A stretch of 64,000 bases of DNA from Hyparrhenia diplandra (taxonomy: Eukaryota; Streptophyta; Magnoliopsida; Poales; Poaceae), in contig JADLZK010013210.1 in NCBI GenBank assembly GCA_015847255.1, positions 1-64,000 of the forward strand. The letters are read 5' to 3'. The translations under genes and the position numbers were made by a program. The notes beneath the pieces are model-generated. The model had not been told where the DNA came from. It saw nothing but the letters and a program-made list of their open reading frames with translations, and did not search any database. This document shows, one piece after another, positions 47,431 through 58,605 of the stretch. Numbering within the stretch: the first letter of the stretch is position 1; every line of letters begins with the position of its first letter.

Positions 47431-48443
47431 TACACTACTACTGGATTGATTTTGCATGGCGTTTGGCAAATCTTAATCGTGGCTTTTTTGCAAACGCCAC
47501 ATTTAATGTCTCGATTAACCGTGATATTTTTTTAATTAACTACGACAGTTAAAAACCATCACGACAAATATATTAAATAATAATGGTGGTTCTTTTTAAA
47601 AAAAACCTCCATGGTCAATATGGTCGGGTCAAGAGGCCTAGATAGGCCCGATGGAGGCAACATGTATACAAAGAGTTAGGTTTCCTGACTCCCACACCCA
47701 CTCCTCTCCCACACTTTACTCCACGCCGCGCTCCTCTCCACCCGAGACGCCACGCTCCACACTGACTCAAACGCTGCGCCCCTTCTTCTCAGCGCCACGT
47801 GCCTCCCTCGACTTCCACTCCCACCCCTACTCTACTCCAACTCCTTTAGTGGCCACAACGTGGAGGCTCCCCAACTGCACATGATCCTCTCCTAGTGAGC
47901 ACATGAAATGGCTGCACAGGGCTACGCGGATCGGGCGACGGGGCCGGGCGGCACGATGCTGCACGGGGCTAGATGGCGCAAGTATTTAGCACCGGGCTGC
48001 GCGCTCTACACTCCAATCTCCTTAGGATCCGATGTGTCTCGTCCCCTCCACCCTCCAAGGCTTCACCACTGGTGGCGCACTCTCCTCTCCCATCTCCTCC
48101 GGATCCCCCAACGGTGGTCAAATCTGTGACCGTGGTGGTCGGATCTGCCATTGGTTGCATTGCCACATGTGTGACCTAGCCGAATTTGCCACCGGCACCC
48201 CCAGCTATGGCGGAGAGGGGGCGCGGTGGTGGTGTGGCCTCTCCGGTGGCAAGCGGGTGCAGTGGTGGTGCGGATCTAGCAATAACAACATATAACGGGT
48301 TGTCGCCTAGATCCTAGCCCGTTAAGGTTTGGATCTGGGCTTTTTGTTTTTTTTATTTACCATGTTATTAGCTCCGTGGAGGTTGCAAAAATGTGGTGGT
48401 TAATAAAACAATGCCAGTGTTAATATTTTCAATAATAGTGTTA
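47430..48443. mobile_element. 1-kb non-autonomous CACTA-like element, TTA target duplication
   Basis: It starts CACTACTACTGG at 47433 and ends AATAATAGTG at 48440, flanked by TTA on both sides (47430-47432, 48441-48443). Near its ends it shares short motifs with 59732-60754 (ATTAACCGTG, CCATGG, GTGGTGGTTA), so the two are probably one family. The core at 47.68-48.29 kb is GC-rich with short frames of no recognised domain. Confidence 0.7.
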
Positions 48444-48649
48444 GCTACTCATTTTTTTGAAACCGGTCTTCAACTATCTTCCAATCTTTATTATTGACTT
48501 TGTGATTCATTGAATGCCCAAGTATGGGGGAGGGAAGAGAGGAATTTTACACCCAAAGATTTGTGAATATTGTTCTATATGATCCTTTATGCCTCCCCAT
48601 AGTGCATAAAATGATGTTCATACTCTTTACTTGCTCCTAGTATTGCTCC

Positions 48650-48895
48650 ATAAATAGTAAAGTGTCATAAGTACATTGCATAATCAAGAAGGTCTACGTC
48701 TACCAAATGTGGGATCAAGTCTTGAATTTGACCATCCTCTCTTTTAGGTACATAGTACTTTAACTTTTTGTTCAACTCAATTCTTATTCTTGAGGAAATC
48801 AACACATGTAGGTACACTTGACATAGGATTTTATATTCCATGAATTGGTGATATATAAGCTATGCATGTGGATAACAACATACACTATCCCTCCT
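48650..48895. repeat. Duplicated block, copy 1
   Basis: About 245 bp repeated at 49915-50145 in the same orientation (ACCAAATGTGGGATCAAG, GAGGAAATCAACACAT, GAGCTATGC/AAGCTATGC). Origin unknown; no domain. Confidence 0.75.
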
Positions 48896-49039
48896 TATGC
48901 GGTGCACATCGACTCCATCAGAAAGGAGGAAGAAGGAATCATAAAACACAAACTTAAACATACAATTGGCCTAGTAGTGCACTCACATGACCCATGTGTG
49001 TGCCTTCAATGAAGGAAGGAGAAGAGGCTAGGTTGAGAG

Positions 49040-49418
49040 TTATTAGGCCCTCCACAGTGTGGTCTAGGAGTGATGTCCAAAAATAGAGACATAGTTTTTG
49101 GGCATCACCTCCAACACTATAGGTAGTGTAGTGTTTGGTGGAGTGAAGTCAGGAGAATAGTGAAGTGGGGAATCTAGATTCACCGATGCCAATTCTACAC
49201 ACGTGATAAATAATCATTTGTTTGGTCTTGGTGATGAGAACCGGTCGAGGTGAGGAGCAAGGATAGGAATATTTTATTTTAGATGGGGACCAAATGCTGC
49301 AAATTGCATCGGTTCGTTGCTCCGTTTTCTTCACACTGCAACTCAGCTTGTGTGATGCTCTGATTTCATTGTATGCCCCCCTTTTTTTTGGCATCCTTAC
49401 TAATGGAGGGCCTTATTA
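49040..49418. mobile_element. 367-bp MITE, PIF/Harbinger-like, TTATTA flanks
   Basis: Terminal inverted sequence GGCCCTCCA...TGGAGGGCC runs 49046-49412, flanked on both sides by TTATTA, consistent with a TTA-type target duplication. No coding. Confidence 0.65.
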
Positions 49419-49629
49419 GGACTCTCAGGTTGGTGTGTCCACTCCCGATTTCTGTAGAATGGGGTCTGACATTTGAGGGCACCGATGTGATCGTGACAAT
49501 ATGGTAGGAAACAACAGTTAGGCAGAGTTGGCGACGGAGCATCGCGGTGCCGAGTGTTCTACGGTTGCCCTATGATTAGGGGGTCGATGGTGGGATCGAG
49601 GGATTGCGACGGAGCCTCAGGCCACTGGA

Positions 49630-49770
49630 GCATGTATTAGAAGTGGCAATGGCAGGAGCAGGATGGGGCGGCTAGAACCAGCGGGGCTAGGGCGCCGACG
49701 AGCAGGAAGACGAGTTGAACACTCACTAGGTTATGCGATATAGATCGAGCTTACCATCCTAAAATGGAAA
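49630..49770. repeat. Duplicated block, copy 1 (second pair)
   Basis: Repeated at about 50190-50360, just upstream of the ORTHRUS/VIM-like gene (GGCGCCGACG, GCAGGAAGA, CACTCAC, CATCCTAAAAT). Together with the 48650/49915 pair this suggests a larger segmental duplication. Confidence 0.65.
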
Positions 49771-49914
49771 TTGCCACCCCTGCCCTTGCCTTGTGTGCCG
49801 CCTCTCCAGCAGCAAGCCATGCATCGCCACAACTCTAAACCCTAGCGCCGCTGCCCTACCGCCCGTGCTGCGCCTTCTCTACGCTGCCAACTACCAACCC
49901 GACAACACCCTTAC

Positions 49915-50360
49915 AAATCAAGTGTCATCAGTGTATTGCAAAAATCAAAAGAGGCCTCCATCTACCAAATGTGGGATCAAGCCTTGAATTTGACCATTCT
50001 CTTTTACTCTAGGTACATATAGTACTTTAACTTTTTGTTTAAGTCAATTCTTTTTCTTGAGGAAATCAACACATATAGGTAAACTTGGCATAGGATTCTA
50101 TATTTCATGAATTGCTCATATATGAGCTATGCGTGTGGATCCTATATATGCACTCGATGGTGATGGGGTCAAGGGGGCCACAAAGCCACCAGCCGCTGGT
50201 GCAAGTAGAGAAGTGCCAGTGGGGCTGGATAGGGCAGCGATAGAACCGGCGGGACGACGGCGCCGACGCGCAGGAAGAAGAGTTGCACACTCACCGAATT
50301 ACGCCATGGGTCGCGCTTAACTGCATCTCCATCCTAAAATTGGAATTGCAATGAGGCACG
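49915..50360. repeat. Duplicated blocks, second copies, in the gene's upstream region
   Basis: 49915-50145 repeats 48650-48895, and 50190-50360 repeats 49630-49770. No TATA box is obvious between 50.15 and 50.62 kb. The promoter of the downstream gene may lie partly in this duplicated DNA. Confidence 0.6.
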
Positions 50361-50626
50361 TTAATTAACTTCTGTATCTCTCTCTTATACCACCAACGAC
50401 GATTTTTGCGTTGAAACCAGCGCCGACGGCAACTATGCATGACGAATTTCGAAAAAGTATAGCTTGCTCACGAGGCTCACCTTTCCGGTCCGCAGTCCGC
50501 TCCCGACAAGAAATTTGCCCTGAGACAGCGAGCGAGCGAGCCTCCGATCCCCCACTGCCCATTCCACCAATTTCCTCCAGACCCAGCCGCGCGCCGCCGC
50601 CTCCACCTCCATCACCGCTGCTAGAC

Positions 50627-53206
50627 ATGGCCACCGATCTTCCCTGCGACGGCGCTGGCGTCTGCATGGTCTGCGGCGTGCCCGCGGCGTCGGAGGTCGA
50701 CCAGCTCCGGTGCTCCACCTGCGCCACCCCGTGGCACTCGCCGTGCATCTCCAATCCCCCGCGCTCTCTGAGGCCGCGACCTGGATCTGCCCCGACTGCT
50801 CCGCTGGCGACGAACCTGCTTCCCGCGCGGCTCCTGCGGCAGGCTTCGAGCTCGTCGCTGCCATCCGCGCGATCGAGGCCGACACCTGGCTCTCCGACGC
50901 AGAGAAGGCGCGACGCCGCCAGAACCTTCTGGCTGGCCGATCTGCTGCTGCATCTGCTCCCGATGATGTCGACGACGGCGCAGATGACGGCATCCTCGAC
51001 ATCCTCACCAAGAGTTTCAGCTGCGCCATCTGCATCAAGCTGCTGGATCGCCCCGTCACAGTGAGCTCGATCCTCTCTTCTCTCTCCCTCCGCCGGCTCT
51101 ATCATTCGATCTCCAACTCGATCGAAACGGATGTGCTTTCGCGATTTCTGATGTCTTGCATCCACGGATCTGCGTTCCAGCAGTCCGCTCCGCGTCTGCT
51201 TCTGAACTCTTGCATCCACGGATCTGCGTTTCTCTTCACATGGTTTCCGATTTCTGTGTGGTTTATTTCTTGTATCTCTTTGCTACGAGCTTCTAGTCGT
51301 TCTATCAATTCTTGTTGTGGATTCAGGCTCCTACTTCCCAGAAGTATATGCTTCTTTGTTTGCGACTTTACTACCACTTTGTAGTTAGTTCTCTATATAA
51401 GTAGCTTGGGCTCTGTGCATAATTTCCCAGCAGTATTGCAAAGCCAGATCGAGCCAGATAGATTCTGTGCATAATTTCCCAGCAGTCAATGGTCAAAAGC
51501 TGTCAAAGATTCTGTGGAGTAATACTATTTTTAGGTGCTATTGTGTACTATGCAGTCCTCTATGCCAGTTTTGACGCCATAATCTGTACAGGGATGATCT
51601 TAGTCCACGGCTACACGTGCCTCCACGTAATGAATTAGCTTTAGCGTGATTAATCCTCCACAAAAACTGGTTTTTCTTCTATATCTGAACCTTTGAGTTC
51701 AACGATTGTGCATTCACTGCTTGATGATAGTCACTAAATGAATAATGTTATATTGGCTGTTTGTCGACCTTTTATAGTCTTTCCCTATTTTTTTTTTTGT
51801 GTTTCTTCTACTGTCATGGGCTAACATATCTTTGCTTATAGTTCTACCAGAAACAGCTTGATGCCAGTTTAGCTTATTTTTTTCTGTTTCTTCTATCTGA
51901 CAATTCAAGTTGTGGTTCTATGCCAGGATTTCTACTTGCGAACATATCTTTCTTTTGTACATCTACCAATTCCTTTGGAGCTCATTCTGTATAGCAGTCT
52001 GTTATATGCTATATCAATTGCAAAAATGTCACCTTTGTGTTCTTGTGTTTTGCTTTCTTGGATTCTGGGCATAAATTCTAACCTTGGGAGCCAAAGAAAC
52101 TGTCAGTAGTTCTAATCTGGTACCGCTTCAACAAAATGGCATGATTTTTTATAGTATATCGTATCATTGGCTCATTTTTATCATATTGCCAAGCATTTTT
52201 ATATGCTGACTGGGTTTTGACATGATCTTTTTCTTTCTCTACCTTCTACAATGCTTCAAGTTTTTGTGTTTACAACTATAAAAAATTTACGTTGTCATCG
52301 GGTTGTTTTACCTTTTGTAGTTTGCATGTAATTTTTAAATATTGTATTACTAATAGGAATATGTTAGATTTATACTTGAATTTGAAGAGTCTGTTTATTT
52401 CTAACACTGCATAAATAGAGCGCAATGCTACTTTTAGGGAGTCCTGTTTTTATGTCCAGACGTCATACTATGCCATTTTCGCCTCGTAGCTATGAACTAA
52501 TGACTGGTGACATTGTTTCTAATCTAATTAATGTCCCTTGCCGAACCTTGTAAAATTAATTTCAGCCTAAGAATGAAACCTGGTTTTTATTATTTTCATC
52601 CATAACTTTGCTTTGTGAGTGTTTGATGACAGTCATTGATGAGTAGGGTTCCATATGGTACTCATTATGAGCCCTTGTAGGATTTCCTAAATGTTCTGTT
52701 CGTTATGAGCATATATGACCATATCAAATGATAAGTTCTGAGTCGCTTCGAACATTGTAATTTTCAGTTGGCACATACTTTTCAGAGTTTCAGATATTCA
52801 TATACTTGATCGACAACCTGTTTTGTTTGCCAATTTTCATAATAAATGATTGTCATTCCCTACATCTGCAGCATATAATGGCAAACTCTTATTCCGAATA
52901 ACATGTACCAATTTTCACCTTGTGATGGATTTATATAATGGTTTTAGTCTGCCTGTTCCTTGGTATGCATTTATATTGTTCATCCAAATGCTGAAAATAA
53001 AAATTAGCATGAAACATGAAAATCAGTTGCCGACACACACACACACCCCTAATAGACATCTAACTGTTTGACATTTTATTTCAGCCTTTTTTTTTGTCTT
53101 TGTTGTTGTTATTAGCCTCCTAACAAGATGACTGAACATTTTTCTATTTTTGGTTTGTGTTTTTCTATTATTATTATTATTATTACTACTACTACTACTA
53201 TTATTA

Positions 53207-53245
<39 letters not shown>

Positions 53246-56200
53246 TAAGAAATGTCATTGCTAGTTCAAATAAATTTTGCCTGGAAAATGCATAGGAGTG
53301 TGCAATTGAAACATGCTGGAGGCAGTAGTAGTAAAGTGGAGCGAAATGCATATATAGGAGTGAGTGGGGAATTCCTCCTGCTTTTTTTTAAGTAGGAGAG
53401 AATTGCACTAGACTATGATCAATGTTTATTCTATGTGCACTCAACAAGGATTTGAGCCTTGTGGCGCTGCAGCGTGCAAAAGTGGGATGGTGGCTGGGTG
53501 GGATGCGGAGGACAAGTTGTCTGTGCATTGGGGCTGCAACCGGCCACTATTTTTTTTTTTTGGTTATTGGTTTTAGATGGAGGGCTGGCAAGCGGTATAA
53601 AGTCGTGGGGTTGGTAGCAGAGTGGGGGCAAAACACATAGAAGCGAGCAAGGAACGCCTCCTACTTCTTATGTAGGAGAGAAGAGAACTGCTCTAGACCA
53701 TGATCTATGGATTTTTTTTTCTCAGTGACATATTTGACCTTTTGTTCAAACATGTATATTGATTCTTTGTGTATTTACTCTGGGTAGCCATAATACATCT
53801 GTTCATCCATTGTTTACAATCATCCGTTAAACATTCATTCCATTCCATAAGTAATACGCCTTTTATTTTTCAGACACCATGTGGCCACAATTTTTGCCTG
53901 AAGTGCTTCAACGGATGGACACGTGAGGGAAAAAGGGGATGTGCAAAATGTCGTAAAACAATCCCATCGAAAATGGTGGTGGAACAACCTAGAATCAACT
54001 CTAAAATAGTTGAAGTCATCCGTAAGGCCAGGATGTCAAAGACTACTAATTCAACTGGTTCAGTAGAGTCGCATTACCATTATATACAGAATGACAATAA
54101 GCCCGAAAAAGCATATACCACTGAAAGAGCCAAGCGAGGAGGAAAAGCAAATGCTTCAAGTGGCAAGATTTTTGTGACAACTGCACCAGAACATTTTGGA
54201 CCTATCCTTCCTGAACATGACCCCAAGAGGAACACTGGCGTCCGAGTTGGAGAAAAATGGGAAGATAGAATGGAATGCGAGACAATGGGGTGCTCATCTT
54301 CCTCATGTAGCTGGAATTGCTGGCCAGACCACACTTGGGGCTCAGTCAGTTGCCCTATCTGGAGGGTATGAAGACGATGAAGACAATGGAGATTGGTTTC
54401 TTTATACTGGAAGGTTTGACAATCTGACTACAAATCCTCTTCTATTCTTTTGTTATGTAGTCATAGATATGTTTCACTATATTAAAATGTGCATAAAATA
54501 ACAATTTATACTAATGCAGTGGTGGGAGAGATTTAAGTGGAAACAAGCGAACTAATAAGAAGCAAGCTTTTGATCAAGACTTTGTGAAGTTGAATGAGGC
54601 TCTCCGACAAAGCTGCTTGAGGGGGTATCCTGTTCGGGTTGTGCGGTATGTATGTTTATTTTCTTTGGGCATGCATATGCGTATGCTTGAAATTAAAATA
54701 ATGTTCATCAAGTAGGTGATACACTGTGGTCTACCGATGCTTGATTTTGCTGGTGTAGACATATGATTATAGGGGCATTTCTCGTTGTTATGAGCTGTTT
54801 AATAGTGAGATAATTTGGTATTCTTTGCTATCTTTGAACTTTTGTCTAATTATATTATCTTGATATAGGTCCCATAAAGAGAAACGCTCTTCATACGCTC
54901 CCGAATTGGGTGTGAGGTATGATGGAATTTACAGAGTTGAGAAATGCTGGAGGAAGACTGGTATTCAGGTAACCTGATTTCGCGGCGTAATGTAGCTCCA
55001 TGCTTTCGTAAGGTTGTATGCATGGAGCTACATTATGCGTGAATGATTCTTCCTTTTTTTTTTAAAAGATAATAAATTCCATGCTTGTGGTACCTTCCAG
55101 ATGCTTATTACCAGCTAATAAATTAAATAGGCTCATGAAAAAGTTTTGATTGTGCGTCTGCCTTTTCCACAGGGGAAGTTAGTCTGCAGGTATGTCTTTG
55201 TACGCTGTGACAATGAACCAGCACCTTGGACCAGGTTTGACAAATACTTTTCTTCGACTATTCGACTGTACACTGTGCCATAACTTTTATAGAGTAAAAA
55301 GCTATATAGTCCTGGCTGACACAATTGTCTTTGGTTGTCATCAGTGATAATCATGGTGACCGTCCACGGCCATTACCCGACATTCCGGAGTTAAAAGATG
55401 CAATTGATATAAATGATAGATATGAGCTACCTTCATGGGGCTACGACGTGTGTACATCAATTCAGCTGTTCCTATAGCTTCTTCCAGTATCGCTCAACTG
55501 TTGTTTGACTAGTTTATATTCACTGCTATATATTATATACAGGAGAAGGAACACTGCTGGAAATGGCTGCGTGAGCCGCCAACGAGCAAGAAGAGCAAAC
55601 AAGTCCAGAGAAGAACAAGGGGTAGAGCAAGGAGTTATAAGATGTCTAAGGCTGAAAGACTCCTGAAAGGTTATCTTCTGTTCCCCTCTATCCATTTTTT
55701 TTATGCATCACGATTGCTAGGTTGTGTTTGTTGCTTGACTGAATTCAATGTACCACATACTTAGTGTTGTACAATAACTATTAATTGTTCTATTTATATT
55801 TGTTGCCTTCTCCTCTGCAGGGTTTAGCTGTTCTATCTGCCACAAAGTGATGAAAGAACCACTCTCTGCTCCCTGCGGTGACAACTTCTGCAAGACCTGT
55901 CTGCTGGGGGCATATGATAACAAGTCCTCCATAAGAGAAAGAAGCCGTGGCGGTCGTACTCTCCGGGCTCATAAGATCGTGAAGAGGTGTCCATCCTGTG
56001 CAACTGACATCAGTGACTTTGTAGCGGATCCACAGGTACGGTGCAATCTATCGACTAATATGCATGCATGTTTGTCACAAAGTGTGATAGATCAAGCTTG
56101 TAGAGTGTCCCTAACATATATGCTTGGTGATATTTATTTTTACTTTCAGATCAACCGAGACATGATGGATGCGATTGTGTCTCTACAACAGAAAGTCGAA

Positions 56201-56561
56201 GAAGGTAACAGTAATACCATCAAGGATGTTCCAAATGGTGGTGATGACACGGATGAGGAATTGGATGATGGTGACCAAGAGGAATCTGATGATGGCTGTA
56301 TGGAGATGGATGAGGCTGGTTGCAGCTTTAATGTACGTTGAAGAGCTAGACGGTGATGAGGATCTTGAGGATAACCCAGCTGACGATACGGATGCTGATG
56401 CTTGTGGCAAACTTTTGCTTGGAATCAACGAGAAAGACCAGCAGCCCTGCCAGAAGCGCAAGGCTGACACTGACGTTGGCACTGATGGTCTTAATAAAAG
56501 GATGACAACCAGTGCTGACGACGTGGAACAAAATAGTAAGAGTGATGAGGCAGACATGTAA
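50627..56561 (+). CDS. ORTHRUS/VIM-like E3 ubiquitin ligase (PHD-RING-SRA-RING), nine exons, apparent frameshifts
   Basis: Exons: 50627-51060, 53874-54413, 54520-54645, 54869-54968, 55173-55234, 55345-55447, 55543-55669, 55821-56035, 56150-56561. All introns are GT-AG, and the phases agree once frameshifts are allowed for. Order: PHD finger (CMVCGVPAA, CSTCATPWHSPC, WICPDCS), RING 1 (CAICIKLLDRP, CGHNFCLKCF, CAKCR), SRA domain (HFGPILPEHDP, GAQSVALSGGYEDDED, RSHKEKRSSYAP, RYDGIYRVEKCWRKTG), RING 2 (CSICHKVMKEP, CGDNFCKTC, CPSC), and an acidic tail. In this family the SRA binds hemimethylated CG DNA and the RINGs ubiquitinate histone H3 to maintain CG methylation in the nucleus. Expected length is about 700 aa, or 632 if it stops at 56341. 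Apparent single-base frameshifts lie at 50756-50760, near 54276 and near 56.33 kb. The orthologue number is not assignable, so no symbol is given. Confidence 0.9.
51061..53873 (+). other. Intron 1 of the ORTHRUS/VIM-like gene (2.8 kb)
   Basis: It splits RING 1 between RPVT and TPCGHNFC. It holds a TTA/ACT trinucleotide microsatellite at 53165-53250, a diverged ~100-bp direct repeat about 283 bp apart (53.33-53.43 and 53.61-53.71 kb), and a possible older duplication (51.53-51.76 and 52.42-52.65 kb). No nested gene is seen. Confidence 0.8.
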
Positions 56562-57020
56562 AATCGATTGCGGTCATGTTGTGAGTAGCGATTGCAGGGG
56601 AAACATACTCAGAGCAGTGCTGATGCTAGTGATGAAGCTGATGGTGGTTGCTGAAGAGACTATGTGATGAAAGAGGCGGTGGAGGTGCAGGGATGCTGAT
56701 GGCCTGGAAACACAAAGTCAGCATGTTGTTGTAGGCTCTGAGTTTGTAGACATTGTATGTATGTCGACTGAGAGGTTTGGACTGTTTTCGTTGCATGCGT
56801 ACTCTTGTTGGGAACCGGATTGCGTAAACATGGTTGCAGAAAACTTGTTGGAATACCTGTACTGTGGTTTATTTTATCGAAGACGATGTTTAAACTATTT
56901 TATGTTACTAGTAGATATGTACTTGCGTGATGCACATGTTTATGGTTGTGATCGGTAACGTTCTCTATTTAGATGTGTGCAATGTATAACTTTTACTTGT
57001 GGAAGAATAAAGGGTTTGCT
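56562..57020 (+). promoter_or_regulatory. 3' untranslated region and polyadenylation signal of the ORTHRUS/VIM-like gene
   Basis: AATAAA lies at 57006-57011, about 450 bp after the tail stop, followed by T-rich sequence. No other gene occupies the interval. Confidence 0.55.
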
Positions 57021-57083
57021 TTCTTCTTCTAGGCTAGACACCTAGAATTGTTAGGAATCATCTCTTGACTAACCGTGTGCCCA

Positions 57084-57350
57084 GGGCCGTGTTTGGTTGC
57101 ATATACGACCGGGGACTATGGATTAAAAGAGGGAAGTAGTCCCTAGTCTCTTTAGAGGTGCTAGTGGTATTGGTATAACTTTACAGTCCATGCCCCTTAA
57201 TTTGCTGATCCCCAGTACGTACTCCTTTATGTCAAGGATGTTTTGGTCATACTTCAGTCACTTTTAGTCGCTAAACCAAACATGCTACTAGTCCCTATTG
57301 TCTAATCCTTTTAGCCTCTAGTCTCTAGTCGGTGAAACCAAACATGCCCC
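57084..57350. mobile_element. 267-bp MITE (GGGCCGTGTTTGGTT termini)
   Basis: The left end GGGCCGTGTTTGGTT and right end AACCAAACATGCCCC are inverted, with TAGTCCCTA-type inner repeats. Such termini are common among grass hAT-like MITEs. I could not settle a target duplication. Confidence 0.6.
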
Positions 57351-57579
57351 TAGTTGTGTATATGCTTTGAAAGGAATTTTTATAAGATATTCTACTCTCT
57401 CTAGCCATCCATCAATATATCCTTTTATTAACAAGATTGCATAGAGCGAGCGTTGGGTACGTGTACTAGATATCGCATTACCACTTCATATTGAAAAAAG
57501 AATCTTTAATGAATACAAACTATTGACAGTGATGTTATTTATAGCAAAGAACCTAATTTCATAACGGTACGCTGAATAA

Positions 57580-58605
57580 TTAGGTCATTCTCAATGGAGG
57601 CTTCATGGCGTTTCATGCACATTAAATAGGGTGCAATGTCAACATTCACTTTTTTGCATGAAACACTCGGGGAGATAGAAGGAAATCGTTTCATCCTGGT
57701 GAAACATTTGGGCGACGTTTCCAAAACGTTGGAAACCGGACGAAACCCGCACTGAGTCTAATCGGTCGTTTCATGGAATGCGTCGCGGCGGGGAAGGAGG
57801 CCGCTACCAGAGATGATGGTGTCGCGGGCACCGCCGGCGAGGGGAAGGAAAAGAGCTTGCGAGCACGGTGCCATCTTGGTCGCGGGCACGCGGCCACGGG
57901 GCGGGAAGCCAACGGCGAGCAAAGGGAGCCATATCAGTCGTGGGCACCGGCCGCTGGAGAGCAAGCGGTGTCGCCGCAAGCGCCGACCTCCATTGCCGTG
58001 GGCACCGCCACGGGCTCCGCGAGCCGCATACGCCAGTGCAGATCCGTTGCAGATCATGCACGACGCGACGAGGACCGACCGCCGTGAGCGGACTCCGGCC
58101 GGACACGCGAAGCGCAACACCGCTCCGCCTCGCCATTGGCACGTGCTCTGCCGCGACTCGCGAGCAGGCTTCGCCCGGCCTCGTATGCGCGTTGTGGCTC
58201 GCCGCCACGCGAGAGCAACACCGCTCCTTCTGAATAGGAAATTACAGTAGGATTCAGATCCAGAACACATTAGCTAGAGAATCAAAAATTGCAGAGAAGA
58301 TCCACTGCTGTTTTCGATCCCGTTTCCGTTTATCCCACGAAAAACGGAAACAAACGGAAAAATACGGTATATGGTTGCAGGGCTAAACGGGATTCATCCG
58401 TCGTTTTCAACTTTACCTATAACAAATGTGTGCAGGTTGGACAAACTCCTTCACAGACATGATGAGGGAAGAAGGGTGCTGGCAGGAAGGAACACTGTGG
58501 ACGGGGATCCTCCGCCACGAGCTGAAATCTTGTTTCACTATGTTTCATGACGGGTGTCACGTCTTGGAAACGGGAAGATGAAACCTCCCATTGAGACCGA
58601 CATTA
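57580..58605. mobile_element. 1.0-kb PIF/Harbinger-like element with GC-rich core, TTA target duplication
   Basis: The ends GGTCATTCTCAATGGAGG (57583) and CCTCCCATTGAGACCGACA (to 58602) are inverted and flanked by TTA on each side. The outer parts are rich in GTTTCATG/TTTCATC. 57.77-58.23 kb is GC-rich with several overlapping long frames, none with a recognised domain, which suggests captured host sequence. No transposase. Confidence 0.65.

Noticed and set aside
50365..51219. 284-codon antisense frame over exon 1 of the ORTHRUS/VIM-like gene
   Set aside because: It lies opposite a conserved PHD/RING exon in GC-rich sequence. The sense strand has family motifs and splice sites, and the antisense frame has none.
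57758..58270. Several overlapping frames of 100-170 codons
   Set aside because: All fall in the GC-rich core of the PIF-like element with no domain and no preferred frame.
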